Positions 26,172-36,128 of a stretch of 64,000 nucleotides of DNA are shown one piece after another; the first letter of the stretch is position 1; each line of letters begins with the position of its first letter. The position numbers were made by a program, and so were the translations under genes. Below the pieces are notes generated by a model, which did not search any database, was not told the origin of the DNA, and saw nothing but the letters and a program-made list of their open reading frames with translations. This DNA comes from Spirosoma pollinicola (GTDB taxonomy: Bacteria; Bacteroidota; Bacteroidia; Cytophagales; Spirosomataceae). Where the stretch lies: positions 7,493,014 to 7,557,013 of the forward strand of contig NZ_CP025096.1 of assembly GCF_002831565.1 (NCBI RefSeq), written 5' to 3'.

Positions 26172-27710
26172 ATGGCTTCTAAACTATTTATCTTCGCTAT
26201 CGGTGGTACGGGTTCGAGAGTTGTCAAAGCCCTAACGATGTTACTTGCATCGGGTGTTGAACTCAAAAACACATCGGTTGTGGTACCAATCATTGTCGAT
26301 CCGCATAAGGCGAATGAAGACCTCAAACGGACCGAAAATTTGCTAAAAACGTACCAGCGCATCCGGAACGTCAGTAAACCGAAGCCGGGCGAATTCTTCT
26401 CTACCGAGATTAAAACACTCAGCAACATTATTTCCAATGCAGATCGTATTGAGGATGCTTACACCTTTGAATTAAAGGGGGTGGGTAATCAGAAGTTCGG
26501 CGATTACATCGACCACGGCAATCTCGATGCTGCAAACAAAGCCCTTGCTGATCTACTGTTTTCAGCCAGTAACCGCGATACCGATATGGACATTGGTTTC
26601 GTAGGAAATCCCAATATGGGAAGCGTTGTACTGAATCAGTTCAAAGAATCAGAAGCATTCCGTCAGTTTGCGGCCAACTTTAATCCGAACGACCGGATTT
26701 TTATTGTCAGTTCGATTTTTGGCGGTACGGGTGCGGCTGGTTTCCCGATTATTCTGAAAAACATTCGTGGTGCGGCAGAAGAGCATCCCGATACTCGGGT
26801 CGAAAACCCAGAACACCTCAAAAAAGCCAGAATCGGTGCGTTGACAGCCCTTCCTTATTTCGGGCTTGAACCCAGCGATGATAAACGGGTCGATCAGGGA
26901 ACATTCCATAGCAAGGCCAAAGCGGCTCTGCACTACTACGCACGAGGTGTCGGAAAGTCGGTCAATAAACTGTATTATATTGGTGATCAACTGACCAAGA
27001 ACTACGAATACGATCCAGGCGATGGTGACAAAGCGCAGCAAAACGATGCGCACTTAATTGAACTAGCCTCAGCGTTAGCCATTGTCGATTTTGCCAATTT
27101 ATCTGACAATGAATTAGTTACCGATGATATGGGGAGGCCTGTTGGGCCGGTATATGCCGAATATGGCTTACACAATGACGCTGAAACAGTAACCTTCAAT
27201 GATCTCGGTCAGGGAACACTGTCCACCATTGCCCGTCCCCTGAGCCGCATGGCTCTTTTTAGCATGTACCTGACCAACAATCTCCGTCAGGCAGCTGGCG
27301 TGGCTACTTGGACAAAAGATGCGCCTGTAATCGACAGCAGCTTTATGACCGGCCAATTTGTGCGGGTAAATCTGAATGATTTTAACACCGCTTTTCGCGA
27401 CTGGCTACGTGAGATGGCGACTAATCGGCGGAGTTTTAAACCGTTTGGTACAGATTCCAACAATGGCCTTATATCCGACCCAGCACAGGTACTGGCGGGC
27501 TACAAGCCTAAAAGTGGTTTTCTGGGTATTGGTGGTAAAACCGATTTCTTGACAATGGACGAAGAATTGAATGCGTACACCAAAAAAGACAAACAGATTG
27601 GCTCAGCGGAAGAAAAACTGTTGCGGTCAATGACACGCGGCTTAGACAAATTTTTGTCAAACCGATTCCCTGATTTGTTCAATAGTTTACCAACAACGCT
27701 TAACGACTAA
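26172..27710 (+). CDS. Tubulin/FtsZ-like GTPase
   Basis: 512 aa. N-terminal FAIGGTGSRVVKAL gives the first Rossmann loop, and IFGGTGAAGFPI (about residues 184-195) is the GGTGxxG signature that binds GTP in tubulin/FtsZ proteins. NLNDFNTAF later on could be the catalytic T7 loop, though this is less certain. It resembles the bacterial Tubulin_2-like group rather than FtsZ or TubZ. The stop is 2 bp before the next gene, so translational coupling is likely. Filament formation is inferred from the family. The codon and base composition is richer in GC than that of the flanking membrane-protein genes. Confidence 0.82.
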   Translation: MASKLFIFAIGGTGSRVVKALTMLLASGVELKNTSVVVPIIVDPHKANEDLKRTENLLKTYQRIRNVSKPKPGEFFSTEIKTLSNIISNADRIEDAYTFELKGVGNQKFGDYIDHGNLDAANKALADLLFSASNRDTDMDIGFVGNPNMGSVVLNQFKESEAFRQFAANFNPNDRIFIVSSIFGGTGAAGFPIILKNIRGAAEEHPDTRVENPEHLKKARIGALTALPYFGLEPSDDKRVDQGTFHSKAKAALHYYARGVGKSVNKLYYIGDQLTKNYEYDPGDGDKAQQNDAHLIELASALAIVDFANLSDNELVTDDMGRPVGPVYAEYGLHNDAETVTFNDLGQGTLSTIARPLSRMALFSMYLTNNLRQAAGVATWTKDAPVIDSSFMTGQFVRVNLNDFNTAFRDWLREMATNRRSFKPFGTDSNNGLISDPAQVLAGYKPKSGFLGIGGKTDFLTMDEELNAYTKKDKQIGSAEEKLLRSMTRGLDKFLSNRFPDLFNSLPTTLND

Positions 27711-27712
27711 CC

Positions 27713-30700
27713 ATGCCAACCAAACCACTAACCCTGCATAATCAAACGAACGGCGAAGACTGGTTCAGTCGGGGCACGGAATATGGTAAAAGAGAAATTG
27801 AAGGTATTTCCGACGGCGTAGGCGGTAACACAAAACAGCCCCCGACTTCCATACCAAGCCCATTCGCTCGCTTCGATCTTGTTCGCACAGCCTTTTTGCG
27901 GCTAAGCCAGAACGCCCAACTACGAGGTGAACCCAACGACGAACGTTTGGTATCGGAATGCTTCGATGTAAGTCAGTTGTTTTTTCATTTCGACAAATTC
28001 CGCGATCAGTTGGAAATTATTCGTTGGAACAGGGAAGAGGATTTAGAAAAATTGGCTGATTCCAGGTCACAAGGTCATAAACGTTTTGGCAAAGCACTAA
28101 ACCTGTTTCTGGATCAGGATGGTGGCACGGCCAAAACCGATAACGGCTATAATTTCCATAAACTAAAAAGCCTATTTATTCTGCGCTACAACGGAGAAAA
28201 GCAGTCGGTTGTGTTGGGAGGTACGTCGACGTCAACCCTATTTTTTAGTTCGCCCGAAGACTTATCGTTCATTGACGATCTGCAGTTAGGCAATTATAAA
28301 CTCTTTACCCGAAACTTTTGCCCATTGCACCGGCGTAACGACCCGGATTTTCAGAAATTTTGGTATGGATTACTACGTCGTCCAAATTTTTCCGATTATT
28401 TCCCGGAAGTAGCCGCTTACCTGCGAAAAAGCCTAACGTTGCTTCAAACGGAGTTCAATGCGACATGGAAGGAAATTGGCAATGAAGCCGATTTGCTGGC
28501 CGGTGAAGCTTACAATAAACTGTTCGATGATCTGATTACCCCGGATGGCGGCTATCGCGTTGAAATTCTCGATGAATACTACGTAAAGAAGGCCAAAGCG
28601 AATGAGAGCCTGCTCACTAACAGTGATTTTGTGCTTCATTCCGACAAGTTTGATCGGATTTATGGTCCTACCGCTAAGAAGCCAATGCTCCTGCAACATA
28701 ACTACCAGGGCAAACTCCAGTACACCCGCGACCTCTGGAATCCGGCCCAAGAAGTTAGCCCTTATGTTGAAGACAACTGGAGAGATAATAAACGAAAACT
28801 ACCTGGGCAGGCCGACTATTACCCCTATCTTACGGTCAGCGATTTTCTGGAACCGTATATTATCCGATTGGTGTATCCGATCAATAGTGAGAAATTTTAT
28901 GACGGTGGATTTTCGGGCAATGACATCACCAAAAGCTATTTGTTGCCGTTAACCGAAACTTTTTTTGATTTTTTCGATGTCGAAGATCTGTATGCCGGGC
29001 AGGGCCGGAAAGTGAGCGTCGATTTTCAGAGGCTCGGCTCCGATAGCGTCAAAGTAACACTAACTATTCCCTTGAAGAACAATGAGTTGCCAATTAAATT
29101 TGAGCGGACGTATTATGGTCTTGACGTATCAGGGAACCCGCAGTTAGCTGTTGAAAAAGAGAACAAAGGAGCCATTATGGAATGCCAGTTCGGGGTTAAC
29201 CTAATGCCTTTTGTTCGTGTCGAAAATTCGGCCTTTACTCCAACGTATCACATACAGGTCATTGACCGGGACATCAGCTACTTTACGGTTGGGAACGATT
29301 ATCAGCTTCGCTTTATCGACCGGCAGAACACGTCCATCGCACTTGGGCCAGACCAGCCCCGCGAAAGAAGCCGCAAACAGCAGGAAGATCGAAAAACGGC
29401 CACGACAAAATACTACCGACTTACCAAAAATTTCGAGTATATAGTCGTCCAAGTGAATGGCAAACGGGGCATTATCGTTCCAAGGTTCGATAAGGTAAGA
29501 AAAAGTGTTGGCAGTGAAAAATTCACTTTTGCCGTTGATTTTGGCACTACAAACACGCATATCGAGTATAAGACAATTAACAATCCTACTCCGCAAGCGT
29601 TCACGATTGGAGCGGCTGATGCACCCGTCGCTACGCTTCACGATCCGGCTTTTGTTGGCAAAGATTCCTCATTCAACGGCTCTGGAGCCGATAGCCTTTA
29701 CAAATTAGTTCCAATTGAGTGGCTGCCCGATAGGGTTGGTCGCCCCGCGCCAGCTTCGTTTCCTACCCGCACAGCACTGCTCGAAAACCAGCCAAACTGG
29801 TCGCAGAATCTGTATGCATTCAGTGATTTCAATCCGGCTTTACTCTACGAGAAACAGAACCTTTCGGAGCCGTATCATATTGAAACAGACTTGAAATGGT
29901 CGAATTACAAACAGGATGACCATGAGGAAAAACGGGTCCGGGGTTATATCGAATCGTTATTACTGATGATTCGCAACAAAATCCTACTGAATGGCGGCAA
30001 TCTGGCCGAAACAAAATTGGTCTGGTTTTATCCGCTTAGTATGCTAGAAACCAGGCGGGTATTTTTTGAAACACTCTGGAATGAGCAGTACCAATCCACT
30101 ATCACTGATCAGAATTACCCACAGCGTATTCCCGAAAGCACTGCTCCCTATTACTGGTTTGGTAACAAGGTCAGTTCGGGTACATATCCGGCGGTTAGCA
30201 TCGACATTGGCGGTGGCACCAGCGACGTAGTGATTTTTGAGGATGAAAAACCAACGCTCATTACCTCATTCCGATTTGCGGCTAATGCTATTTTTGGCGA
30301 TGCTTTTGCCGAAGAGGGTGATGCTGACAGCAATGGCTTTGTGCGCCGGTACGAAGATGATATCCGCTCTAAACTCAAAGCCAATAACTTCACCGATCTA
30401 AGCAATGCTCTAGAAAGTATTCGAAACCGGCAGCGTTCAGTCGATATTGTGGCATTTTTCTTCTCCCTCAAAGATAATCAGGAGGTACAGCAGCGCGTCC
30501 AAATCGACTTCAACGAGATGCTAGCTAAAGACGAGCGGTTTAAGGTTGTATTTCTGATTTTTTACATGGCTCTGATTTACCACGTAGCCAGAATCATGAA
30601 AGCTAAACAGCAACCCATGCCACGTTACATTGCTTTTAGTGGAAATGGCTCCAAAGTACTAAGGATTCTAAGCACCAAACCCGCCCTACTATCTCAGTTA

Positions 30701-31243
30701 GCTCGGTGGGTATTTGAGAAAGTGTACGAAACGAACTATCACGAGGACGGGCTGGATATTGTGGTCGAGCAAAAAGAGCCTAAAGAAGCGACTTGTAAAG
30801 GTGGTCTGAAACTAAGTAGCAGTTTGAAATTTGACCGAGAAGACGACGGCACCAACGATGAAGTAAACGACAAGATAAAAGCAGTACTGATTGGGACCAC
30901 CGACGATAAATTCGTTGTTCGGATGGGGGCGCAAAAAGATACTTATCAGAAAATAAATGAGGATAATACCACGCTCAACAGCGTAGCCGAAGAGGTTAGG
31001 GCCTTTATTGAATTGCTTTTTAAAGTGAACGACGACATCAGTCTGAAAGATAAATTCGGCATCCGGACAGGCGACTTGGAAACGTATAAAAGGACGCTGT
31101 TACGGGATATGGGCGAACGGGTCAAGAACGGATTCAAAGACAAAAAATCCAAGTCGGACGTAACGGACCCTATCGAGGAAACTCTGTTTTTTTATCCCCT
31201 CATAAAAGGTCTTAACACACTAGCATCCGAATTGGCTAACTAA
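27713..31243 (+). CDS. Large protein with actin/Hsp70-type ATPase core
   Basis: 1176 aa. The first 600 residues have no recognised domain. The ATPase begins with phosphate-1 FAVDFGTTNTHIEY (about 603-616), phosphate-2 VSIDIGGGTSDVVIF (about 827-841) and an adenosine-type motif YIAFSGNGSKVL (about 971), the three signatures of the actin/Hsp70/sugar-kinase superfamily. The last 150 residues are charged and helical. It may be related to the large SrfB-like group, but this was not verified. No substrate-binding domain of canonical DnaK type is seen. Starting 2 bp after the tubulin-like gene, it is the presumed partner NTPase. Confidence 0.82.
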   Translation: MPTKPLTLHNQTNGEDWFSRGTEYGKREIEGISDGVGGNTKQPPTSIPSPFARFDLVRTAFLRLSQNAQLRGEPNDERLVSECFDVSQLFFHFDKFRDQLEIIRWNREEDLEKLADSRSQGHKRFGKALNLFLDQDGGTAKTDNGYNFHKLKSLFILRYNGEKQSVVLGGTSTSTLFFSSPEDLSFIDDLQLGNYKLFTRNFCPLHRRNDPDFQKFWYGLLRRPNFSDYFPEVAAYLRKSLTLLQTEFNATWKEIGNEADLLAGEAYNKLFDDLITPDGGYRVEILDEYYVKKAKANESLLTNSDFVLHSDKFDRIYGPTAKKPMLLQHNYQGKLQYTRDLWNPAQEVSPYVEDNWRDNKRKLPGQADYYPYLTVSDFLEPYIIRLVYPINSEKFYDGGFSGNDITKSYLLPLTETFFDFFDVEDLYAGQGRKVSVDFQRLGSDSVKVTLTIPLKNNELPIKFERTYYGLDVSGNPQLAVEKENKGAIMECQFGVNLMPFVRVENSAFTPTYHIQVIDRDISYFTVGNDYQLRFIDRQNTSIALGPDQPRERSRKQQEDRKTATTKYYRLTKNFEYIVVQVNGKRGIIVPRFDKVRKSVGSEKFTFAVDFGTTNTHIEYKTINNPTPQAFTIGAADAPVATLHDPAFVGKDSSFNGSGADSLYKLVPIEWLPDRVGRPAPASFPTRTALLENQPNWSQNLYAFSDFNPALLYEKQNLSEPYHIETDLKWSNYKQDDHEEKRVRGYIESLLLMIRNKILLNGGNLAETKLVWFYPLSMLETRRVFFETLWNEQYQSTITDQNYPQRIPESTAPYYWFGNKVSSGTYPAVSIDIGGGTSDVVIFEDEKPTLITSFRFAANAIFGDAFAEEGDADSNGFVRRYEDDIRSKLKANNFTDLSNALESIRNRQRSVDIVAFFFSLKDNQEVQQRVQIDFNEMLAKDERFKVVFLIFYMALIYHVARIMKAKQQPMPRYIAFSGNGSKVLRILSTKPALLSQLARWVFEKVYETNYHEDGLDIVVEQKEPKEATCKGGLKLSSSLKFDREDDGTNDEVNDKIKAVLIGTTDDKFVVRMGAQKDTYQKINEDNTTLNSVAEEVRAFIELLFKVNDDISLKDKFGIRTGDLETYKRTLLRDMGERVKNGFKDKKSKSDVTDPIEETLFFYPLIKGLNTLASELAN

Positions 31244-31254
31244 TCCAACCGACC

Positions 31255-32478
31255 ATGAGAATCTTTTTAATATGCGGACTCCTCATTGGCCTTTCGGCTG
31301 GTGTAGTTTGGGCTAAATGCGATCCAGCGAATAGTATTCCAATAAGAAAAGAAGGCTTATACGATTGGGGTACTGATTTTGGCAAACTGGCGAAAAAATA
31401 CAAAACTCTGCCAGTCAACAATATTAGTCCATTTTTCCAAGATCAGGGGGGCAAAAAGGAATGTATTAGTTTTACCGATCTTCAACAACTTTTAACAACA
31501 GCCGATGAAGTTTTCAAAGGACATAGAAATGCTGATGTGAAAAGTTTCTTGATAGCAATCGCTGGAGCGGCAAAAGCAAACAAGCCTGGTAAAAGTGGCG
31601 ATACAATTCCTAAAAAAGTAGATTCAAGTGTACAGAAAACTTCCTCTACATCTCTATCAGGAAATGGGACGGAGGGGACTCCGAAGAATGATGGTAGTAG
31701 TACAAACGGTAGCACTATTGCTGCGGAAAAGAAGGCCAAAGAGATAGAAGACAAATTCGACAAAGTTGCTCAAGAAGTTATAGTATGGCGTGGGATAAGT
31801 ATAGCATTGGGTATTATTGTATTGGCTTTAATTGGATTGGCTCTGTGGTTAAATTCTACAATTAAAGATCAGGGAAGACAATTCAAGGCTAATTCAAAAG
31901 ATCAGGAGCGTTCCATACGAGACGATTTACAGCGTCAATTTGATAAAACCAGTAAAGAGAAGATAGCCCGTCTGACCGCCGAAAATCAGAAACTTCAACA
32001 GACAAATGACGAGTTGTTACGAGATCTTAACAAATTGGAGCGCCAGGTTGAAACAGATATGTTGGCAACACGAGAAACTCCTGTTGCTTCAGCCGAACTA
32101 GCTATTTCCCCTCCACCTGTTCCGCCCACGCCTGAACCACCAATAGCTAAAGCTTTTTTCCTGTCCACTCCCACGCCCACGGCCGACGGCTTATGCACCT
32201 TTCTCGATCATCGCAAAGCTCAGTTCGATCCGACTAGTTCGCTTTACCGGTTCGAGTTGGTCAATAACAACGAGAATCAGGCTCAGTTTCGATTTGAAAG
32301 CACATCGGGAACCGTTAGCGGTGCCCTCTCTTACCCGGATACGTATCTGCAACCCGCCTGTGAGTACACCGGCTTAGACTCAAAAGCAACCCGAATTGAC
32401 ACCGTCCAGCCTGGCAAAGCTACACGGCAAGGCAATGTTTGGAAAGTGATCGAAAAAGCACGTATTAAATTTTTCTGA
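31255..32478 (+). CDS. Single-span membrane protein with coiled coil and C-terminal beta domain
   Basis: 407 aa. Order: signal peptide (to VVWAKC), a ~140-residue extracytoplasmic part rich in Ser/Thr/Gly near its end, a transmembrane span (IALGIIVLALIGLALWL, about 183-200), a cytoplasmic coiled coil (about 205-275), a Pro-rich hinge (SPPPVPPTPEPP) and a beta-rich C-terminal domain of about 100 residues. This shape could link envelope components to the cytoplasmic NTPases encoded just upstream. No family name recognised. Confidence 0.7.
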   Translation: MRIFLICGLLIGLSAGVVWAKCDPANSIPIRKEGLYDWGTDFGKLAKKYKTLPVNNISPFFQDQGGKKECISFTDLQQLLTTADEVFKGHRNADVKSFLIAIAGAAKANKPGKSGDTIPKKVDSSVQKTSSTSLSGNGTEGTPKNDGSSTNGSTIAAEKKAKEIEDKFDKVAQEVIVWRGISIALGIIVLALIGLALWLNSTIKDQGRQFKANSKDQERSIRDDLQRQFDKTSKEKIARLTAENQKLQQTNDELLRDLNKLERQVETDMLATRETPVASAELAISPPPVPPTPEPPIAKAFFLSTPTPTADGLCTFLDHRKAQFDPTSSLYRFELVNNNENQAQFRFESTSGTVSGALSYPDTYLQPACEYTGLDSKATRIDTVQPGKATRQGNVWKVIEKARIKFF

Positions 32479-32506
32479 TTTTTTGCCCATATCCACCACT
32501 TCCTTT

Positions 32507-34234
32507 ATGAATGATTTTTTAAACACGCTACTTAGTACCGGCAGTCTGCTTTTACAGGTTCCGGCCAGCGGTGAGTCGTCAGCTATTAGTGAGATAAGTC
32601 AGGCTCCATTGACTCAAGTTTCAGGCTCCTTCGTTGAACTGCTCGAATACGGACTGGTAGCAATTGTCATTTTGCTTCAGCTTTGGTTCTTTAATCAAAC
32701 ACGAGGCACAATCCGAAGTTTCAAAAAAAGTCTGCCTGATTACAAACAATTTTCGCTTACTAATGCTACGGTTTTCCGCAGTGATTTAAAAGACGTTCCT
32801 CCTCAACAACTATTAGACAATCTAACTAATTACACCAAGCGCGCACAAGCCTCAGCCCCTGATCTTGAAGCATTACGGTATACCCGACTTCAGGAGTATA
32901 TAGGCCAGGGTATGACTTTCGATGAGGCTGATGAACAAGTGCAGGAAGAATTTGGCAATGAAGGAACTTTAGCTTCTGTACCCATCAACGGTAAAACTAC
33001 ACTGACACTACTTACTATAGCTACAGACGAAGAGAGCCCAATATTGACCAAAATTCGGCGAGCAATCAATACTTATCTAATTAGTAATAAAGGTGCAGTT
33101 GCCGACTTTAATTTACTGCGCGATATTATTCAGCGAAATCTTGATACAGTTGAGGAAGAGATTGCGGTTACAACGCCCATTCCAGTTTACCTAGGACTAG
33201 TTGGTACAATGCTCGGAATCATCATCGGGCTATTCAGTCTGCCCGATATAGGTTCAGAAAGCTTTATTCAAGGTAATGGTATTGCCAACCTACTGGGTGG
33301 AGTTAAAATCGCCATGATTGCCAGTGCCGTAGGGCTAATTCTGACCATTTTCACAAATGGCATACTCTTTCGTGGATCAAAAATATATACGGAAGGTAAT
33401 AAAAATGATCTATTCACTTTTCTGCAAACAGAACTTCTACCTGTTTTGTCTGATAGTGTCAATGCGGGTGTGAACAGTTTAAACCGGAATTTAGACCGTT
33501 TTAGCGCCCAGTTTTCAGAAAGTATACAGCAATTAGATGGTTTGGTTCAAAAAAATTACGATTCGATGCGGGCACAGCAAAGTGCTTTGGATACACTCCA
33601 AAAAATCGACGTGTCGAAGGTAGCTAATTTCAATATTAAGGTGCTAGGCGAATTAAAGCAAAGCATGGATGCCCTTGAACGGCTGGCATTTGGACTTAAA
33701 AATGTTGATACGTTTGTGCTCAATGCTCGTGCCTTGGTCGAGCGTTCACAGGACGTAGTGGGGTTAACTGATAAGATTGGTCAGGTTCTGGATTACACAA
33801 AAGAACTTCAGTTTTACCTAAATGGTCATTTCCAAGAATTAGAAAGTCGGGGTAGTCTCATCACAAATACCGTTACGAAACTTGACAATGTGATCTCGCG
33901 CGAAATAGAAGGATTGGAAAAAAATATTCATGCTCGAATTCAAGCTGTTGGTGAGATCAAGATTGAAGAAGATGCTTGGTTGCAACAGGCCATGCGCGAA
34001 AATCAGACTGCATTGAGCAAGCTGCGACTACTCGAGCCTTTACAAGCCAGTTTAAATGACTTTATCAAAGAAAATACAACAGCACAACGCAGTTTAGCTA
34101 CAACAATGCAAAACGTAGCTAAAAAATCAACGGAAACAAATGAAATATTAATGCTCATACTAACAGATCAACAGCAGGGAAAAATTTTCAAACGTTTATC
34201 AAGCTGGCTTTTCGAAAAAAAAGATAAATCATAA
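32507..34234 (+). CDS. MotA/TolQ/ExbB-like proton channel subunit with long coiled tail
   Basis: The ATG at 32507 is preferred to a TTG at 32483. About 575 aa. TM1 is near residues 40-60. The conserved two-helix channel core (PIPVYLGLVGTMLGIIIGLF, then GVKIAMIASAVGLILTIFTN) lies near 224-290 and matches the MotA/TolQ/ExbB signature. Some 280 residues of coiled coil follow. The layout resembles ZorA of Zorya defence systems, in which a long tail extends into the cytoplasm. Partner of the MotB-like protein at 36129. Ion flow through the complex is inferred. Confidence 0.85.
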   Translation: MNDFLNTLLSTGSLLLQVPASGESSAISEISQAPLTQVSGSFVELLEYGLVAIVILLQLWFFNQTRGTIRSFKKSLPDYKQFSLTNATVFRSDLKDVPPQQLLDNLTNYTKRAQASAPDLEALRYTRLQEYIGQGMTFDEADEQVQEEFGNEGTLASVPINGKTTLTLLTIATDEESPILTKIRRAINTYLISNKGAVADFNLLRDIIQRNLDTVEEEIAVTTPIPVYLGLVGTMLGIIIGLFSLPDIGSESFIQGNGIANLLGGVKIAMIASAVGLILTIFTNGILFRGSKIYTEGNKNDLFTFLQTELLPVLSDSVNAGVNSLNRNLDRFSAQFSESIQQLDGLVQKNYDSMRAQQSALDTLQKIDVSKVANFNIKVLGELKQSMDALERLAFGLKNVDTFVLNARALVERSQDVVGLTDKIGQVLDYTKELQFYLNGHFQELESRGSLITNTVTKLDNVISREIEGLEKNIHARIQAVGEIKIEEDAWLQQAMRENQTALSKLRLLEPLQASLNDFIKENTTAQRSLATTMQNVAKKSTETNEILMLILTDQQQGKIFKRLSSWLFEKKDKS

Positions 34235-34255
34235 GTATCATTTATCAGTAAAGAC

Positions 34256-36127
34256 ATGAAAATATTGTACGAAAGTGATTTATTGATTTGGCTTCAGGGC
34301 GCAATAGTGGCCATTCTATGTGTTATAACATTAAATAAAAAAGCATTTAGTTTAATTAGCAATGCTATTGATGAAATACAACATGTTAAATTATTAATTG
34401 GTCTAACAGCATCATGCCTTCTGATGATAGGATTTGTTATTAGCTTTCACGCAGAAGTATTCACATCACACGATCATTATAATATTGCTAAAACAAAAGA
34501 TGGATCTAAAAGAAACGGATATAATTGGTTTAACTTAGGTCATATTTTTAGATTTCCTGTCGAGCAACTCGTGCCGGAGAGTTCTATTATACAAATCAAT
34601 ACATTTGACATTAGTATGTCTAAAAAGAATAGGTTTAATAACTATCTATATATTGTTGATAAAACAGGCTCGACTGAGGAAACTGTTTTTATGAAAAAAT
34701 TAGCTCAATCTGTTAAAAAAAATTTACAAAATGGATTATCCCGCGAAAATGCTACCTATAGAGAATACATAAATAGCTTAAATGATTTAGCTGACTTATT
34801 ACTTATTCAATCTATAAATGAGATTGCTCACTCTAATCCAAATGCTAAATTTAGAGTTGGCCTATATACCGGAAATGATCCCAACCAGCCCATAGACTAT
34901 TTAAGTGATTACAAAATAGCCTCTTCCGAAAATGTTGGAAATTTTATACAACTTTATAAAACACAAAGTATAGGTGAGAAAAATTCATTGAATTATAAAA
35001 TTAATTCCCAACAAAATTACAAATACCCATCTTTGTATAGAGTTCATTCTTACCCAACAGATTATGTTGAATTAGTACAGGATATATGCGATTATGGTTG
35101 CCATGACTTTAACAAAGATATAGATTCCTTATCTATATCTTTAATTGGTGATTTATGCCACGAAAAAGAAAATAACTTACAAGGACTAAAAAAAAGCTTG
35201 TATGCGTTAAGTAGCAAAAATGTTGAGCAAATAAATCTATTTAGATTACCTTTTAATCCACATAGATTGCCATACGGCTGGGACTCAACAAAGGCTGATA
35301 TTATTGCATCTCAAGTGGCAAATAACTTCAAACAAAATTTCCATCGTGGTTTACTCTACACAGAGATAAACACATCTAACATTATAGCTTCGGAGTACCC
35401 GAAAGACTTTATAAATAGCCAAATTATCCAGCCTAATAAACCAATAGGACAAGAGTCAGAAATAAGTGTTTACTTTCCCTTCGCTTCTGCATATTATCTA
35501 AACGAGTCCATGTCGAAAATTGAAATCACAAAAGAAAATACCCCCTTTTATGGAGAAATAATTGTGGCGCTAAAAACTTTTGATGGGAAAGAAGATTTAG
35601 CAGAAGTAGAGGTAAATGATATTAAAATTAAAGTAGATAATATTGAAAAAATAAACTTAGCTAAGGGTAGCATCAATCTTAATTTTCGTAGTGAGTCAAA
35701 CCAAGAAAATTATTATTTAGATATGTACTTTCCTAGTGATAAAACTAGAATAACAGCTCCACTTGTTTTTAGAGAAAGACTGACCACAACGGCTTCTTTA
35801 TGTTTAATATTTTTATATACTTTATTATATATGTCTATTACCCTGCTAATTTCCATAATAGGGTTATTAATCTATAGATTTCCCGTAAGATATCCTAAAT
35901 CAGTTAGCTCTTTATTTGGAATAATTCTTATAGCATTTCCAATTATTATATTTTGCATTTCATACCTTCCAACTATTTTAGCTATTCCAAAAACAGATGA
36001 ATCGTTAGCATTATCTATTTCATCTTTATTTCCATTTATATATTTATCTTTTTTTTCCGTTCATATTTACGCAAACACAATAAATTATATAAATAATATT
36101 TCCACTCAAAATAATGTTATAATTTAA
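34256..36127 (+). CDS. Multi-span membrane protein with vWA-like central domain
   Basis: 623 aa, very AT-rich and Asn/Ile/Lys-rich compared with its neighbours. Two N-terminal spans (about 8-25, 46-64), a long extracytoplasmic or soluble middle part, and three C-terminal spans (about 520-613). The middle contains LYIVDKTGSTE, similar to a vWA D-x-S-x-S site with Thr, and SISLIGDLCHEK as a possible second loop. This would be the second vWA-like protein of the operon. It starts 21 bp after the MotA-like gene and ends 1 bp before the MotB-like gene, so it is probably part of the channel complex. Confidence 0.68.
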   Translation: MKILYESDLLIWLQGAIVAILCVITLNKKAFSLISNAIDEIQHVKLLIGLTASCLLMIGFVISFHAEVFTSHDHYNIAKTKDGSKRNGYNWFNLGHIFRFPVEQLVPESSIIQINTFDISMSKKNRFNNYLYIVDKTGSTEETVFMKKLAQSVKKNLQNGLSRENATYREYINSLNDLADLLLIQSINEIAHSNPNAKFRVGLYTGNDPNQPIDYLSDYKIASSENVGNFIQLYKTQSIGEKNSLNYKINSQQNYKYPSLYRVHSYPTDYVELVQDICDYGCHDFNKDIDSLSISLIGDLCHEKENNLQGLKKSLYALSSKNVEQINLFRLPFNPHRLPYGWDSTKADIIASQVANNFKQNFHRGLLYTEINTSNIIASEYPKDFINSQIIQPNKPIGQESEISVYFPFASAYYLNESMSKIEITKENTPFYGEIIVALKTFDGKEDLAEVEVNDIKIKVDNIEKINLAKGSINLNFRSESNQENYYLDMYFPSDKTRITAPLVFRERLTTTASLCLIFLYTLLYMSITLLISIIGLLIYRFPVRYPKSVSSLFGIILIAFPIIIFCISYLPTILAIPKTDESLALSISSLFPFIYLSFFSVHIYANTINYINNISTQNNVII

Positions 36128-36128
36128 T

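Noticed and set aside
23576..27710. TubR/TubZ type III plasmid partition locus
   Set aside because: The winged-helix gene and tubulin-like gene are separated by two membrane/lipoprotein genes and a 400-bp gap. The GTPase is coupled to the actin-like gene, and no tubC-like iterons were seen there.
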